Source of the DNA: Nitrospirota bacterium
GTDB lineage: Bacteria > Nitrospirota > Thermodesulfovibrionia > Thermodesulfovibrionales > JdFR-88
Reading direction: 5' to 3'
Length of the DNA stretch: 64,000 bases
Assembly: GCA_021825295.1 (NCBI GenBank)
Contig: JAKAHV010000003.1
Location: 60,442 to 124,441, forward strand
Positions 16,828 through 25,106 of this stretch are shown in pieces. Each line of letters starts with the position of its first letter. The first letter of the stretch is position 1. Under the pieces are notes generated by a model. That model had not been told where the DNA came from and did not search any database. It saw nothing but the letters and a program-made list of their open reading frames with translations. A program made the translations under genes and the position numbers.

Positions 16828-17751
16828 ATGAAAAAGGCCTTTATTGCCGTCTTTCTGCTGGCCATGCTGGCGCCGCCCTGCGCGGCCTGGGCCGGCAACA
16901 CGGTAGGGGTCATACTGACGAGGGGGAACCCCTTGTATGAGGACTCTTATAACGCCCTTGCCAAATATGTGTCCGGCCCCTCCCACGGTGGGATAAGATT
17001 CCTGTTGCTGAGACCCTACCCGGACCCCATATCCTGGAGCAACTCGGCAAGGAAACTTATAGCCGTCGACGTCAACGCGATAGTCACTTTCGGGGCGTCG
17101 GCCACCTTCGCGGCCCTCAGGGAAAACCCGGGGGTTCCGGTGATATACGCCGGCCTCACCAGGACGACCGCCGCAATGATAAAGGGGAAAAACGCCGCCG
17201 GGGTATACAGTTCGCTTCCGCTTGCCAGCGTTATCCGGTATCTCAAGGATATCCGCGCAACCAGGACCCTCGGGATTCTTTACGACAGCAGGGAGGCGGA
17301 CTCGGCGTACGATACGGCGGAAATCGCCAGGGTCGCAAAAGAATACGGAATGAACCCTGTCAGGCTGAACCTCGTAAAGTCCGGAGAGGTCGCCTCGCTT
17401 CTTGCGGGCGCAAAGATAGACTCCCTTTACGTGACGGAATGCGCGACGGCCGGCTCCGCATACCAGTCGGTCCTCGGAGAGATGTGGCGCAGAAAGATAC
17501 CCGTGGCCTCGCTTATCAGCAACCCACAGCAGCCGGCGCAGGCCCTTATAACACTTTCTCCCGATCCGCAGGAGCAGGGACAGATGGCCGGACAGCTTCT
17601 GCTTCAGGCCCTCGAGAGGTCTTCGGCGCGCGGCCTGGGGCCGCTTGAAAGCAGGCGCTTCTCATTGATCTATAATTACAGGCAGTCCGTGGTATTGGGC
17701 CTCAGGATCTCCCTGGGCCTGGTCACGGAGGCAACCCGGGTGATTTACTGA
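16828..17751 (+). CDS. Periplasmic binding protein, ABC_sub_bind (TrpX-like) type
   Basis: A 307-residue exported protein. Residues 1-22 are a signal peptide (MKKAFIAVFLLAMLAPPCAA, cleavage near AWA-GN). The mature part follows the pattern of the uncharacterised ABC_sub_bind family: repeated Rossmann-like units such as AVDVNAIVTFGASATFAALRE and GVPVIYAGLTRT, and a TLGILYDSREADSAYD hinge region. No permease or ATPase is nearby. The next gene overlaps it by one base and the third is a sensor kinase, so it probably presents a ligand to the kinase rather than to a transporter. The ligand is unknown. Confidence 0.85.
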   Translation: MKKAFIAVFLLAMLAPPCAAWAGNTVGVILTRGNPLYEDSYNALAKYVSGPSHGGIRFLLLRPYPDPISWSNSARKLIAVDVNAIVTFGASATFAALRENPGVPVIYAGLTRTTAAMIKGKNAAGVYSSLPLASVIRYLKDIRATRTLGILYDSREADSAYDTAEIARVAKEYGMNPVRLNLVKSGEVASLLAGAKIDSLYVTECATAGSAYQSVLGEMWRRKIPVASLISNPQQPAQALITLSPDPQEQGQMAGQLLLQALERSSARGLGPLESRRFSLIYNYRQSVVLGLRISLGLVTEATRVIY

Positions 17752-18632
17752 TGTTGAGAAAGATAATGCTTGCGATCGTTCTGGTGCTGTCGGCGGCATC
17801 CATTGCCCGGGCGCAGGAGAAGGTAACGCTCCTTATAGGGCTTGTCCCGGAGGAGAATATATTCCGCATGATAGAAAAGCACCTGCCCCTCGCCGACTAC
17901 ATAGAGAAAAGGACCGGAATAAAAATCCAGTTCACGATACTCTCCCGCTATGGGGATATCATCGACCGCTTCACGAGCAGGAATATGGACGGGGCGTTCT
18001 TCGGCGCCTTCACCGGCCTGCTGGCCAACCGCAAACTGGGGGTCCAGCCGCTGGTCCGGCCTGTCGGACCCGACGGGCTCGTGTCGGCCCAGAGCATCGT
18101 CATTGTAAGGAAAGACAGCGGGATAAGGACGTTCTCCCAGTTGAGGGGCAAGCGGGCCGTCTTCGTCGACAAGGCGACGGCCACCGGTTTCATCTACCTG
18201 CTTTACCGCCTCAAACAGATAGGAGTCACCGATTACGCCAGGTTCTTTCCCCAGTACTACTTCACCGGCAACCACGAGGAGTCCATATACGCCGTCCTGG
18301 ACGGCAGGGCGGATGTCGGGGTGGTCAAGAGCCGCTTCTTCGACAAGCTCTCCGCCAGGGACCCCCTGGTTTCCGAAAACCTCCTCGTCCTGGCAAAGTC
18401 AGGCAAACTGCCCGACATCATCCTCTGCCTGAGGAAGAACATACCCGCGGCGATACGAAATGAACTCAAGAGTACCCTGATAAACATGAAGAACGACCCC
18501 GACGGGGTCAGGGTGCTGAAGACCCTGGGGTACTCGGGATTCGAGGAAGCCAACCTGGCCGATTTCGCCCCGGTCGCGGCCCTCACAAGGGACGCGGGCA
18601 TAAACATAATGAAGTATCAGTACACCAGATGA
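17751..18632 (+). CDS. PhnD-like periplasmic binding protein
   Basis: A 293-residue exported protein with a signal peptide (MLRKIMLAIVLVLSAASIARA). The mature part matches the PhnD/phosphonate-type binding family: LLIGLVPEENIFRMIEKHLPLADYIEKRTG at the start, then DGAFFGAFTGLLANRKLGVQPLVRP, RGKRAVFVDKATATGF and YAVLDGRADVGVVKS. Such proteins are often not transport-linked but feed sensor kinases or cyclases. It overlaps the preceding gene by one base (TGATG) and the following kinase gene by 4 bases, which indicates a tightly coupled three-gene unit. Confidence 0.87.
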   Translation: MLRKIMLAIVLVLSAASIARAQEKVTLLIGLVPEENIFRMIEKHLPLADYIEKRTGIKIQFTILSRYGDIIDRFTSRNMDGAFFGAFTGLLANRKLGVQPLVRPVGPDGLVSAQSIVIVRKDSGIRTFSQLRGKRAVFVDKATATGFIYLLYRLKQIGVTDYARFFPQYYFTGNHEESIYAVLDGRADVGVVKSRFFDKLSARDPLVSENLLVLAKSGKLPDIILCLRKNIPAAIRNELKSTLINMKNDPDGVRVLKTLGYSGFEEANLADFAPVAALTRDAGINIMKYQYTR

Positions 18633-20680
18633 AAAAAAGGCTTGTATATTCGCTGTTCCTGCTCTTTACGCTGTTCACGCTCGGCGCAACGCTCACCATC
18701 CTCTATATATACCGGACCACGTCCAACCTGCGCACGATCATAGCCCTGCACCGCGTGGAGATAATCAGGCAGAACCTGGTCATCAACGCGCAGACCGTCC
18801 AGAGCCACCTCTACACGATAGGGACGGTCTTCGGCCCGGACGTGGACCAGATAGTAAAGAGCGTCCTCAATCTGGACAACTCCGTCCACTCCTGCCTCGG
18901 CTGCCACCATACCCCGCAGATGACGGCCCGCCTGCAGGAGATGAACAGGCTGGTGGAGGACTACAAGGAGGCCCTGAGCTATCTCATAACCACGTCGGCG
19001 AACCAGGAGCGCGTGGAAAGGCTGAGGACCGCTGCCATCGGGATAGGCAACGTCTTTCTGAACAAGTCCCAGGAGATGGCGCTCATCGCAAACGAGAGGC
19101 TCAACGAGCAGACCGTGAAGGCCATGCAGCAGATAAACAACTCGCGCTCCATCCTCCTTGTGACGCTCATGCTCTCTTTCTTCATCGCGCTGGTCATAGC
19201 CGTCACGATGACCAGGCAGATAACCGTGCCGATAAACGAGCTTGTGGACGCGACAAGGCGCATAAAGGCGGGCAATCTGGGCTACATCACGCCTTACAAA
19301 AGCAGGGGCGAGTTCGGAGAACTGATAAACTCCTTCAATGACATGAGCCTTACGCTCAAGGAATCGAACGAAAAAGTACTGCGCTACCTCCACAACCTCT
19401 CCGACCTCTACAGTATTACCATAACGTTCCACAGCGTCACTTCCATGCCCGACATATTCAAGGAGCTTTCGGCCGGCATCGAGGAGCTTACGGGGGCCAG
19501 CCAGAGCGGCATATTGCTAAGAGACGAGAAAGGGGAGTTCTTCAGGCACATGTACCCGGCCTCCGGCATCTCCAGGGAACAGGCGGATTCGATAAGGATA
19601 GTATCGTCCGTCATGGACGGCCTTTACCACTCGTCCATGAGAAGGGCCCTCATGCTGAATACGGACATCCGGCGGTCTCCAACCGCGCAGGCGGACGGGC
19701 AGCTCGGGGTGAAAAACATCCTGTTCGTATGGGTCAGGAACAAGGGCGAGCTTATCGGGGCCATCAGGGCGGCCAATAAAAAGACTGGGGATTTCACGGA
19801 GGAAGACGCGAGCCTGCTGGCCATCCTGGGCAACAACTTCAGCGTCGCCCTGGAAAACGCGAGGCTCTGGGAAAGCCTGAAACTCCAGATGAAGGAGCTC
19901 AAGGACACGCAGGAGCAGCTCGTCCAGGCCGCCAAGTTCGCCGCCATCGGCGAGCTCGCCTCAAACGTGGCCCACGAGATAAACAACCCCCTTACGAGCA
20001 TTCTGGGCTTCACGGAACTCATGAGGGAAGAGGCGGACATGGGCATCATCCAGCGGGACCTGGATATCATAGAGAAGGAATCCCTGAGGGCAAGGGACAT
20101 AGTGAACCACCTTCTCGAGTTCTCCAGGAAGAGGCCCCTCAAGATAGGGCCGGTTGACATGAACGCGCTGCTGAAGAACGTCATGGAGCTTGTCAGCTTC
20201 CAGCTGAAGGACACCCTCATAAAGCTTGTCGCCGACTTCGGCGAGATCCCGCCCATAGAGGGCGACCCCGACCAGTTGAAACAGGTCTTTTTGAACCTGG
20301 TCAACAATGCCGTCTTCGCGATGGAGAAATCCGGCACCCTCGGCATCAAGACTTATGTGAAAGGCAATTTCGCATGCGTGCAGATAACGGACACCGGCAA
20401 GGGCATCCCCCCGGAGGTTATGGGACGCATTTTCGAACCCTTCTTCACGACAAAAAGCGAAAAGGGCACCGGACTGGGCCTTTCGATAAGCTACAAGATA
20501 GTGCAGAGCCACAAGGGGCTCTTCGAGGTGGAAAGCGCGCCAGGCAAAGGCAGTTTATTTACAGTGAAGCTGCCCCTCAGAGACAAACCCCCGGGGCAGA
20601 AAAATCCGGGGGAAGACAGGTCCGTCACGGCAAAGACCATGGCAGACCCTCCCGCCAAAACACCCGCCTGCGAAAACTAA
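18629..20680 (+). CDS. Haem-c sensor histidine kinase (CXXCH-HAMP-GAF)
   Basis: A 683-residue inner-membrane kinase. TM1 is about 8-28 and TM2 about 174-194. The periplasmic segment carries CLGCH at 89-93, a covalent c-type haem motif, within a region predicted to be helical. HAMP is about 195-247, a GAF-like domain about 265-415, HisKA has His449 in NVAHEINNPLTS, and the HATPase has DTGKGIP and GTGLGLSIS. It should autophosphorylate in response to redox state, gas or ligand. It follows two periplasmic binding proteins with overlaps, so ligand-loaded proteins may dock on it. No response regulator is adjacent. The C-terminal 25 residues are low-complexity. Confidence 0.92.
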   Translation: MKKRLVYSLFLLFTLFTLGATLTILYIYRTTSNLRTIIALHRVEIIRQNLVINAQTVQSHLYTIGTVFGPDVDQIVKSVLNLDNSVHSCLGCHHTPQMTARLQEMNRLVEDYKEALSYLITTSANQERVERLRTAAIGIGNVFLNKSQEMALIANERLNEQTVKAMQQINNSRSILLVTLMLSFFIALVIAVTMTRQITVPINELVDATRRIKAGNLGYITPYKSRGEFGELINSFNDMSLTLKESNEKVLRYLHNLSDLYSITITFHSVTSMPDIFKELSAGIEELTGASQSGILLRDEKGEFFRHMYPASGISREQADSIRIVSSVMDGLYHSSMRRALMLNTDIRRSPTAQADGQLGVKNILFVWVRNKGELIGAIRAANKKTGDFTEEDASLLAILGNNFSVALENARLWESLKLQMKELKDTQEQLVQAAKFAAIGELASNVAHEINNPLTSILGFTELMREEADMGIIQRDLDIIEKESLRARDIVNHLLEFSRKRPLKIGPVDMNALLKNVMELVSFQLKDTLIKLVADFGEIPPIEGDPDQLKQVFLNLVNNAVFAMEKSGTLGIKTYVKGNFACVQITDTGKGIPPEVMGRIFEPFFTTKSEKGTGLGLSISYKIVQSHKGLFEVESAPGKGSLFTVKLPLRDKPPGQKNPGEDRSVTAKTMADPPAKTPACEN

Positions 20681-20725
20681 ACCCGGAATTGGATTGCCAC
20701 CCGCCGGGCGATGACTGAAAAAAGG

Positions 20726-20749
20726 GCTCTTCAGGAATGCCTGTGGGTA
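20726..20749. repeat. Solo ISL3-like terminal repeat
   Basis: The sequence GGCTCTTCAGGAATGCCT followed by GTGGGTA resembles the GGCTCTTC...TGGGTA ends of ISL3-family insertion sequences. A related copy is at about 63784-63807. No transposase or matching second end is next to it. Family assignment is from memory of the consensus. Confidence 0.35.
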
Positions 20750-20779
20750 GATCGCTGAGATTTCCGGGAGTATAAGGCT

Positions 20780-20936
20780 GATACCTGCCTGGTCCTTGAG
20801 AGAGATAGCAGGCGGACGGATCACGACGCGCCGCATCCTGCCAATCTTTCGCCATTCGCCCTCGAAGACGATCTAAATCCCGCCGTCTGGATACGTCCGG
20901 AACCGCGCGACCGGACGAAAGGGCCTGGCAGGTATC
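20780..20936 (+). ncRNA. Structured RNA-like element, copy B
   Basis: The closing stem GATACCTGCCTGG (20780-20792) pairs with CCTGGCAGGTATC (20924-20936) with one mismatch. The stem differs from copy A at several positions that change on both sides, which suggests selection for structure. Blocks shared with copy A are GGTCCTTGAG (20791), GCGGACGGATCAC (20812), CTTTCGCCATTCGCCCT (20846) and the 29-nt block at 20897-20925. It lies 99 bases after the haem kinase stop, on the same strand. Confidence 0.6.
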
Positions 20937-21073
20937 GGCAAGCGCGAAATATGCAAATTATTTTTGAGACTGCTGATAACCCACACAAAAGCCAGAAGAG
21001 CCAAAAAAAGACGCCATGCCAGGGCATCAGCCGGCGTCTGTTCTTATCTGAAGCGAATCCCTGCGGTCCGGGG

Positions 21074-22093
21074 CTATGCCATCCCGATGAGTTTTTCGGC
21101 TATCTGGACGGCGTTCAGGGCCGCGCCTTTCCTCAAATTGTCCGAGACGAGCCACAGGTTGAGGCCGTTTTCAATCGATTCGTCTTCCCTGATCCTGCCC
21201 ACGAAAGTCTCATCCTTTCCGGCCGCGTATATGGGCAGCGGATAGATGTTTTTCTCCGGCGCGTCATAGACGATGACGCCGGGCGCAACCGAAAGCACAG
21301 CCCTGGCCTCGCTGGCGGACAATTTCTTTTCCGTCTCGATGTTCACGCTCTCGGAATGGCCCCTGAAGACCGGCACCCGCACGGTGGTCGCCGTCAGCCT
21401 GATGCTCGAGTCCCCCATGATCTTCTTCGTCTCGTTGACCATCTTCATCTCTTCCTTGGTGTAGCCGTTTTCAAGGAACTTGTCTATGTGGGGCAGCACG
21501 TTGAAGGCTATCTGGTGCGGGTAGACCTTGCAGGAGACGTCCTGGAAACTCAAAAGGGCCCTCGTCTGCTCAAGCAGCTCATCCATGGCCTTCCTGCCAG
21601 TGCCGGAAACCGCCTGGTAGGTGCTGACGACCACCCTTTTTATCCTTGCCGCGTCATGGATGGGTTTCAGGACCACGACCATCTGGATGGTCGAGCAGTT
21701 GGGATTGGCTATTATCCCCTTGTGCCATTTAAGGTCGTGCGGGTTTACTTCCGGCACCACCAGGGGCACCTCCGGGTCCATGCGCCACTGGCTGGAGTTG
21801 TCCACGACTACGCAGCCGCTTGCCGCGGCGACGGGCGCCCACTTCGCGGACCTCTCCGCTCCGGCTGAAAAAAGCGCTATGTCCAGGCCCTTGAAGGAGT
21901 CATCCTTGAGCGTCTCGACAACGACATCCCTCCCCATGAAAGGAAGCCTTTTCCCCTCAGAGCGCTCGGAGGCAAAAAGCCGGAGGCCCCGGACGGGAAA
22001 TTTCCGTTGCTCCAGGACCTCTATCATCTCGTTTCCGACGGCGCCGGTCGCGCCGACCACCGCCACGTTGTATTTATCTTTCCTTTTAAGCAT
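21074..22093 (-). CDS. asd: Aspartate-semialdehyde dehydrogenase
   Basis: An enzyme of about 339 residues that reduces aspartyl phosphate to aspartate semialdehyde, the branch to lysine, threonine and methionine. The N-terminal AVVGATGAVGNEMIEVL NADP-binding motif, the catalytic Cys in IANPNCSTIQMVV, and SGTGRKAMDEL are clear. The start is taken at the ATG (22093), 12 bases after an AGGAG; a TTG at 22102 is the alternative. A sigma-70-like promoter lies upstream. It is probably monocistronic; no other aspartate-family gene is nearby. Confidence 0.95.
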   Translation of the reverse strand: MLKRKDKYNVAVVGATGAVGNEMIEVLEQRKFPVRGLRLFASERSEGKRLPFMGRDVVVETLKDDSFKGLDIALFSAGAERSAKWAPVAAASGCVVVDNSSQWRMDPEVPLVVPEVNPHDLKWHKGIIANPNCSTIQMVVVLKPIHDAARIKRVVVSTYQAVSGTGRKAMDELLEQTRALLSFQDVSCKVYPHQIAFNVLPHIDKFLENGYTKEEMKMVNETKKIMGDSSIRLTATTVRVPVFRGHSESVNIETEKKLSASEARAVLSVAPGVIVYDAPEKNIYPLPIYAAGKDETFVGRIREDESIENGLNLWLVSDNLRKGAALNAVQIAEKLIGMA

Positions 22094-22138
22094 GCGCTTC
22101 AAACGCTCCTTGAATATGTATTGAAAAACTTGAATTTT

Positions 22139-22168
22139 ATATTAGCGCAATTTAAACCGTACAGGCAA
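22139..22168 (-). promoter_or_regulatory. Predicted promoter of asd
   Basis: On the minus strand TTGCCT (22168-22163) and TAATAT (22144-22139) are 18 bases apart. Spacing and -10 are good and the -35 matches 4 of 6. It lies 46 bases upstream of the asd ATG. Confidence 0.5.
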
Positions 22169-22233
22169 GGAACTTTCTGGCGCGGGCCCCTTGACGCCAT
22201 GCGGGACGCGGCATATTCGCAAATGGCGCCCCT

Positions 22234-22278
22234 AAAAAAAATACAGGGAGTCAGCCGATATCCAAGGCCGACCCCCTG
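22234..22278 (-). terminator. Terminator after the rhodanese gene
   Basis: On the minus strand CAGGGGGTCGGCC and GGCTGACTCCCTG form an imperfect stem followed by TATTTTTTTT. It begins 16 bases after the rhodanese stop and should end the leftward sulfur operon. Confidence 0.75.
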
Positions 22279-22293
22279 AAATGGAGGGAGTGC

Positions 22294-23244
22294 TTATTTC
22301 CCCTGGCCCTTGAGGGCCTTTATCTCGGCCTGCAGTTTTTTGATGCTCTTTAAAACGGAAACGAAATTGAAGTAGCTCACATCATCAGCCGGCAAGCTGG
22401 GATTGCTCCCCCACTGGATCCATGAGGCGTCATAGACCCGGACCCTCGGGAACCCCAATTCCCTCAGCACGAAATAGGTATTGGCCGCCCTGGTGCCGGT
22501 CTGGCAGTAGGTGACGATCTGCTGGCCCCTGTCCAGCTTCGCATATATTTTTTTCAGCTCACTAGCCGGCTTCAGCACCGTGGTATTTTTTTGGAAGTTC
22601 TCTGCGTAATTGATATTTATCGCGCCGGGGATATGCCCGCCCCGCAGGGACCTCACATCGGTTCCCGCATATTCGCCCGGAGTGCGGACATCCAGCAGGA
22701 TTATGCCCGGTTTTTTCAGGCGCCCCCGGACAAAGGCGGTGGTGGCATACCTTGCGGGGTCCGGCCTGGCTTTGAATACGGCGGGGGAGAGTTTCGTCTC
22801 ACCGGTCGCAAGCTGCCCTCTCCATTGCTCTATGCCCCCGTTTAGCACATGAATCCTCCGCATCCCGAGATAATCGAGCATCCAGAATTCCAGATATGCC
22901 ATTTCCCTTCCCGCGCCGTAAAGGACCACATCCCTGTTGATGTCGAGGCCATCCGCTCCGAGTATCTTCTCTTCCCTTGAGACCGGAAACATGATGGCGT
23001 CTGGGCTGGTCTGCAGGCTGTTTACGGGAATATTTATGGCGCCCGGGAGATGCCCCTTGGCATATTCACTGCTTTTCCTTACGTCCACCACGACCACCTT
23101 GCCGCCATGCAGGCCGAGCCAATTCGCGTCCACAAGAAACTGCGGGCCGGCCACGGCCCCCGCACAAACCGGCAAAAACAATAAACTGGCGATTACAACG
23201 GCAGCCGGAACCAAAATCCTGAATGCGCCTCTCATATTTCCCAT
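22294..23244 (-). CDS. Exported tandem-rhodanese sulfurtransferase
   Basis: A 316-residue protein with a signal peptide (hydrophobic VPAAVVIASLLFLPVCAGAVA, about 12-32) and two rhodanese domains. The first (about 35-150) has VVDVRKSSEYAKGHLPGAINIP but no Cys in its active loop (VLYGAGREM), so it is likely structural. The second (about 165-290) has LDVRTPGEYAG and the catalytic loop CQTGTRAANT. It should act in the periplasm on thiosulfate, persulfides or polysulfides. It is the last gene of the cluster with the Cys-rich protein and the YeiH-type exporter. A C-terminal Lys-rich tail follows. Confidence 0.92.
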   Translation of the reverse strand: MGNMRGAFRILVPAAVVIASLLFLPVCAGAVAGPQFLVDANWLGLHGGKVVVVDVRKSSEYAKGHLPGAINIPVNSLQTSPDAIMFPVSREEKILGADGLDINRDVVLYGAGREMAYLEFWMLDYLGMRRIHVLNGGIEQWRGQLATGETKLSPAVFKARPDPARYATTAFVRGRLKKPGIILLDVRTPGEYAGTDVRSLRGGHIPGAININYAENFQKNTTVLKPASELKKIYAKLDRGQQIVTYCQTGTRAANTYFVLRELGFPRVRVYDASWIQWGSNPSLPADDVSYFNFVSVLKSIKKLQAEIKALKGQGK

Positions 23245-23288
23245 TTTCTCCTTTCACCCGATATGACTGTCTTTTTTCGTACTCCCCA

Positions 23289-23531
23289 TTACAATTCCTG
23301 CCCGGCAGCTCCTTTTTCAGGGAGCCGGCGCTCGAAGCAGCCGCACCGGACCCCACGGGGCGCAAGGAGGATATCGAACCGGCGGCAGATGCCGGCCTCG
23401 CCCCTGACCGATCCGTACGCGGAACTGAGCGTGTTTAACCCCGGGATGGACATCTCTATCTGCCCGGGATTGTTGCTGAAATGCCTGCAGCCGAAACAGG
23501 TGACCGTCCGCTTGTCCTTTCCTCCTCTCAT
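23289..23531 (-). CDS. Small Cys-rich protein next to the YeiH-type exporter
   Basis: An 80-residue protein. Cys residues form CFGCRHF near the N-terminus and a later G-x-CRRFD and CGCFERR pattern, which suggests a metal or Fe-S site. The start at 23531 is one base after the exporter stop, consistent with coupled translation; the annotation as an upstream ATG inside the exporter is less likely. It has no signal peptide. Similar tiny CxxC-xxF / CxxFE proteins occur in sulfur-metabolising bacteria, but no function is assigned. Being between an exporter and a sulfurtransferase suggests a sulfur- or redox-linked role. Confidence 0.65.
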   Translation of the reverse strand: MRGGKDKRTVTCFGCRHFSNNPGQIEMSIPGLNTLSSAYGSVRGEAGICRRFDILLAPRGVRCGCFERRLPEKGAAGQEL

Positions 23532-23532
23532 T

Positions 23533-24951
23533 TTATTTTCCGAGGGCCGACCAGTGCCCGCCGAACACATATACCGAAAGGACGAACCCCAGCACCACGT
23601 TTACGACCACGCCCGTTGTGAAGGCCAGAAAGGGCTTCAGGCCGGCCGACTTAAGCTCCCTGAACCGGGTGGTAAGCCCTATGGAGAGGAAGCAGAATAT
23701 GAAGGCCCACGTGCGCAGGGAGACTATGGGCAGGATGAGTCCCGGCTTTACAACCTTACCGAAGTCGGCGCTCGCATAGCCGGCCGTGACAGCGGTCATG
23801 AAAAGAGAGGCGGCCAGGAAGCCTATCACGAACTTGGGGAACCTCCACCATATCTCCATGGCGTTGGGCGTTGTGCCGCACTCCTCCTTCTCCCATTTCA
23901 GGCATGCTATCAGGGCGAATATGAAAGACCAGATGCCTATCCACATGTCCCTGCCGATGACCTTCATTAGGGTGAACCCCTGGATGGCGGCGTTCTCGTT
24001 TCCGGCCATCTTGCCGTATGCCGTGGCGGCCGCGAAGCCCGCCGCATCGGCGAATTCGGAGGTGCCCACCCATGCGCCCGCTATGCCGGGGTGAAGCCCC
24101 AGGGCCTTCGACACGAAGGGGATAAAGAGTATCATTATCAGGGCGTAAACCACCACCAGTGTCACGGTCGTGTAGAGGTAGTCTTTTTTGGCGCCCACCG
24201 AACTGGCTATCGCCATCGACGCCGACACCCCGCAGACGGCGCCTCCCACCCCCAGGACCGAACCGAACCTCTTGTCGAGGCCGAAGACCTTTGTGGCCAT
24301 AAAGTAAATCACGAGGCAGGTGGACACGGAGATGAGCGTTGCCTGGAAGAGGGCGACCGGTCCGGCCGAGACTATGAGGGTTATCGGGAAGGTCGCCCCG
24401 AGGAGCACGATTCCTGTCTTGATGTAGTACTCGACCCTGAAGCCCGAATCCAGCCACTTGGGGAGGCGCACCACATTTGCAATGATCAGCCCCGCTATCA
24501 GGGCCACAAGCGGAGGCTCCAGGTTGTACTTCGACGCGTTTGCCCAGCCGCTTATGGAGAACATCGCCACCGACAGCACGTAGAGGATTATGAAGGAAGG
24601 AATGAATTCCCGGGTCTTTATCCCCATAATCCTGGTCGATACGCCGAATACCGCAAGCCAGCACATCATCTGGATGAAATAAAGCGGCAGGTTCCTGCTG
24701 AAATGGTCCGCCAGTTGCCCGAAGGTAGACCATTTCAGCCCGCCCGGGTTGATCGACAGCGCCTTTACAACGTTGCTGCCGCTAAGGAATGAAACCAGGG
24801 CAACTATCGTGATGCCAATGCCCAGGTAAATGGCCCACCAGTCCTCCTTGAGGTACAGCTCCCTCCATCCCATCGCCGGTTTCGGCGGCGCCTCAGCGCA
24901 CGCCTTGGTTTCGCAGTAGTCCATTGACCCGCTTGCTTCTTTCTCCGACAT
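23533..24951 (-). CDS. YeiH/UPF0324 family putative sulfur-oxyanion exporter
   Basis: A 472-residue integral membrane protein with about 10-11 hydrophobic helices after a soluble N-terminal stretch of about 45 residues. It matches the YeiH/UPF0324 family, with segments such as IKTGIVLLGATFPITLIVSAG, GVGGAVCGVSASMAIAS and GTSEFADAAGFAAATAYG. Members are annotated as putative sulfate exporters. It is the first gene of a leftward unit with a Cys-rich protein and an exported rhodanese. A well-formed sigma-54 promoter and the adjacent NtrC-type regulator indicate inducible expression. The real substrate (sulfite, sulfate, another anion) is not shown by sequence. Confidence 0.9.
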   Translation of the reverse strand: MSEKEASGSMDYCETKACAEAPPKPAMGWRELYLKEDWWAIYLGIGITIVALVSFLSGSNVVKALSINPGGLKWSTFGQLADHFSRNLPLYFIQMMCWLAVFGVSTRIMGIKTREFIPSFIILYVLSVAMFSISGWANASKYNLEPPLVALIAGLIIANVVRLPKWLDSGFRVEYYIKTGIVLLGATFPITLIVSAGPVALFQATLISVSTCLVIYFMATKVFGLDKRFGSVLGVGGAVCGVSASMAIASSVGAKKDYLYTTVTLVVVYALIMILFIPFVSKALGLHPGIAGAWVGTSEFADAAGFAAATAYGKMAGNENAAIQGFTLMKVIGRDMWIGIWSFIFALIACLKWEKEECGTTPNAMEIWWRFPKFVIGFLAASLFMTAVTAGYASADFGKVVKPGLILPIVSLRTWAFIFCFLSIGLTTRFRELKSAGLKPFLAFTTGVVVNVVLGFVLSVYVFGGHWSALGK

Positions 24952-24996
24952 GTTCCCTCCTTCTGAAAAAATTCGCTAAAGACTCAATTGCGGCAA

Positions 24997-25012
24997 TGCA
25001 ATGAACATGCCA
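24997..25012 (-). promoter_or_regulatory. Sigma-54 promoter of the exporter operon
   Basis: On the minus strand TGGCATGTTCATTGCA fits the -24/-12 consensus TGGCAC-N5-TTGCA with exact GG-GC spacing and one mismatch. The predicted start leaves a leader of roughly 35 bases with an AGGAGG before the ATG. An inverted repeat (GCAATG...CATTGC) overlaps it. Confidence 0.75.
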
Positions 25013-25106
25013 TTGCAGATGGGATAAAAAATCATTAAAAATAGAAGGGTTTTAAAGAAGATAAACGCGTTTGGCGGGAGATCAGCGCAAAAATCCGGCG
25101 ATGGTG

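Larger units (their letters stand above)
20681..21073. other. Gene-free region holding two repeat types
   Basis: No coding sequence is supported in these 393 bases between convergent genes. The region contains an ISL3-like end at about 20726-20749, the structured element copy B (20780-20936), and an AT-rich tract that may end transcription. Confidence 0.6.
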
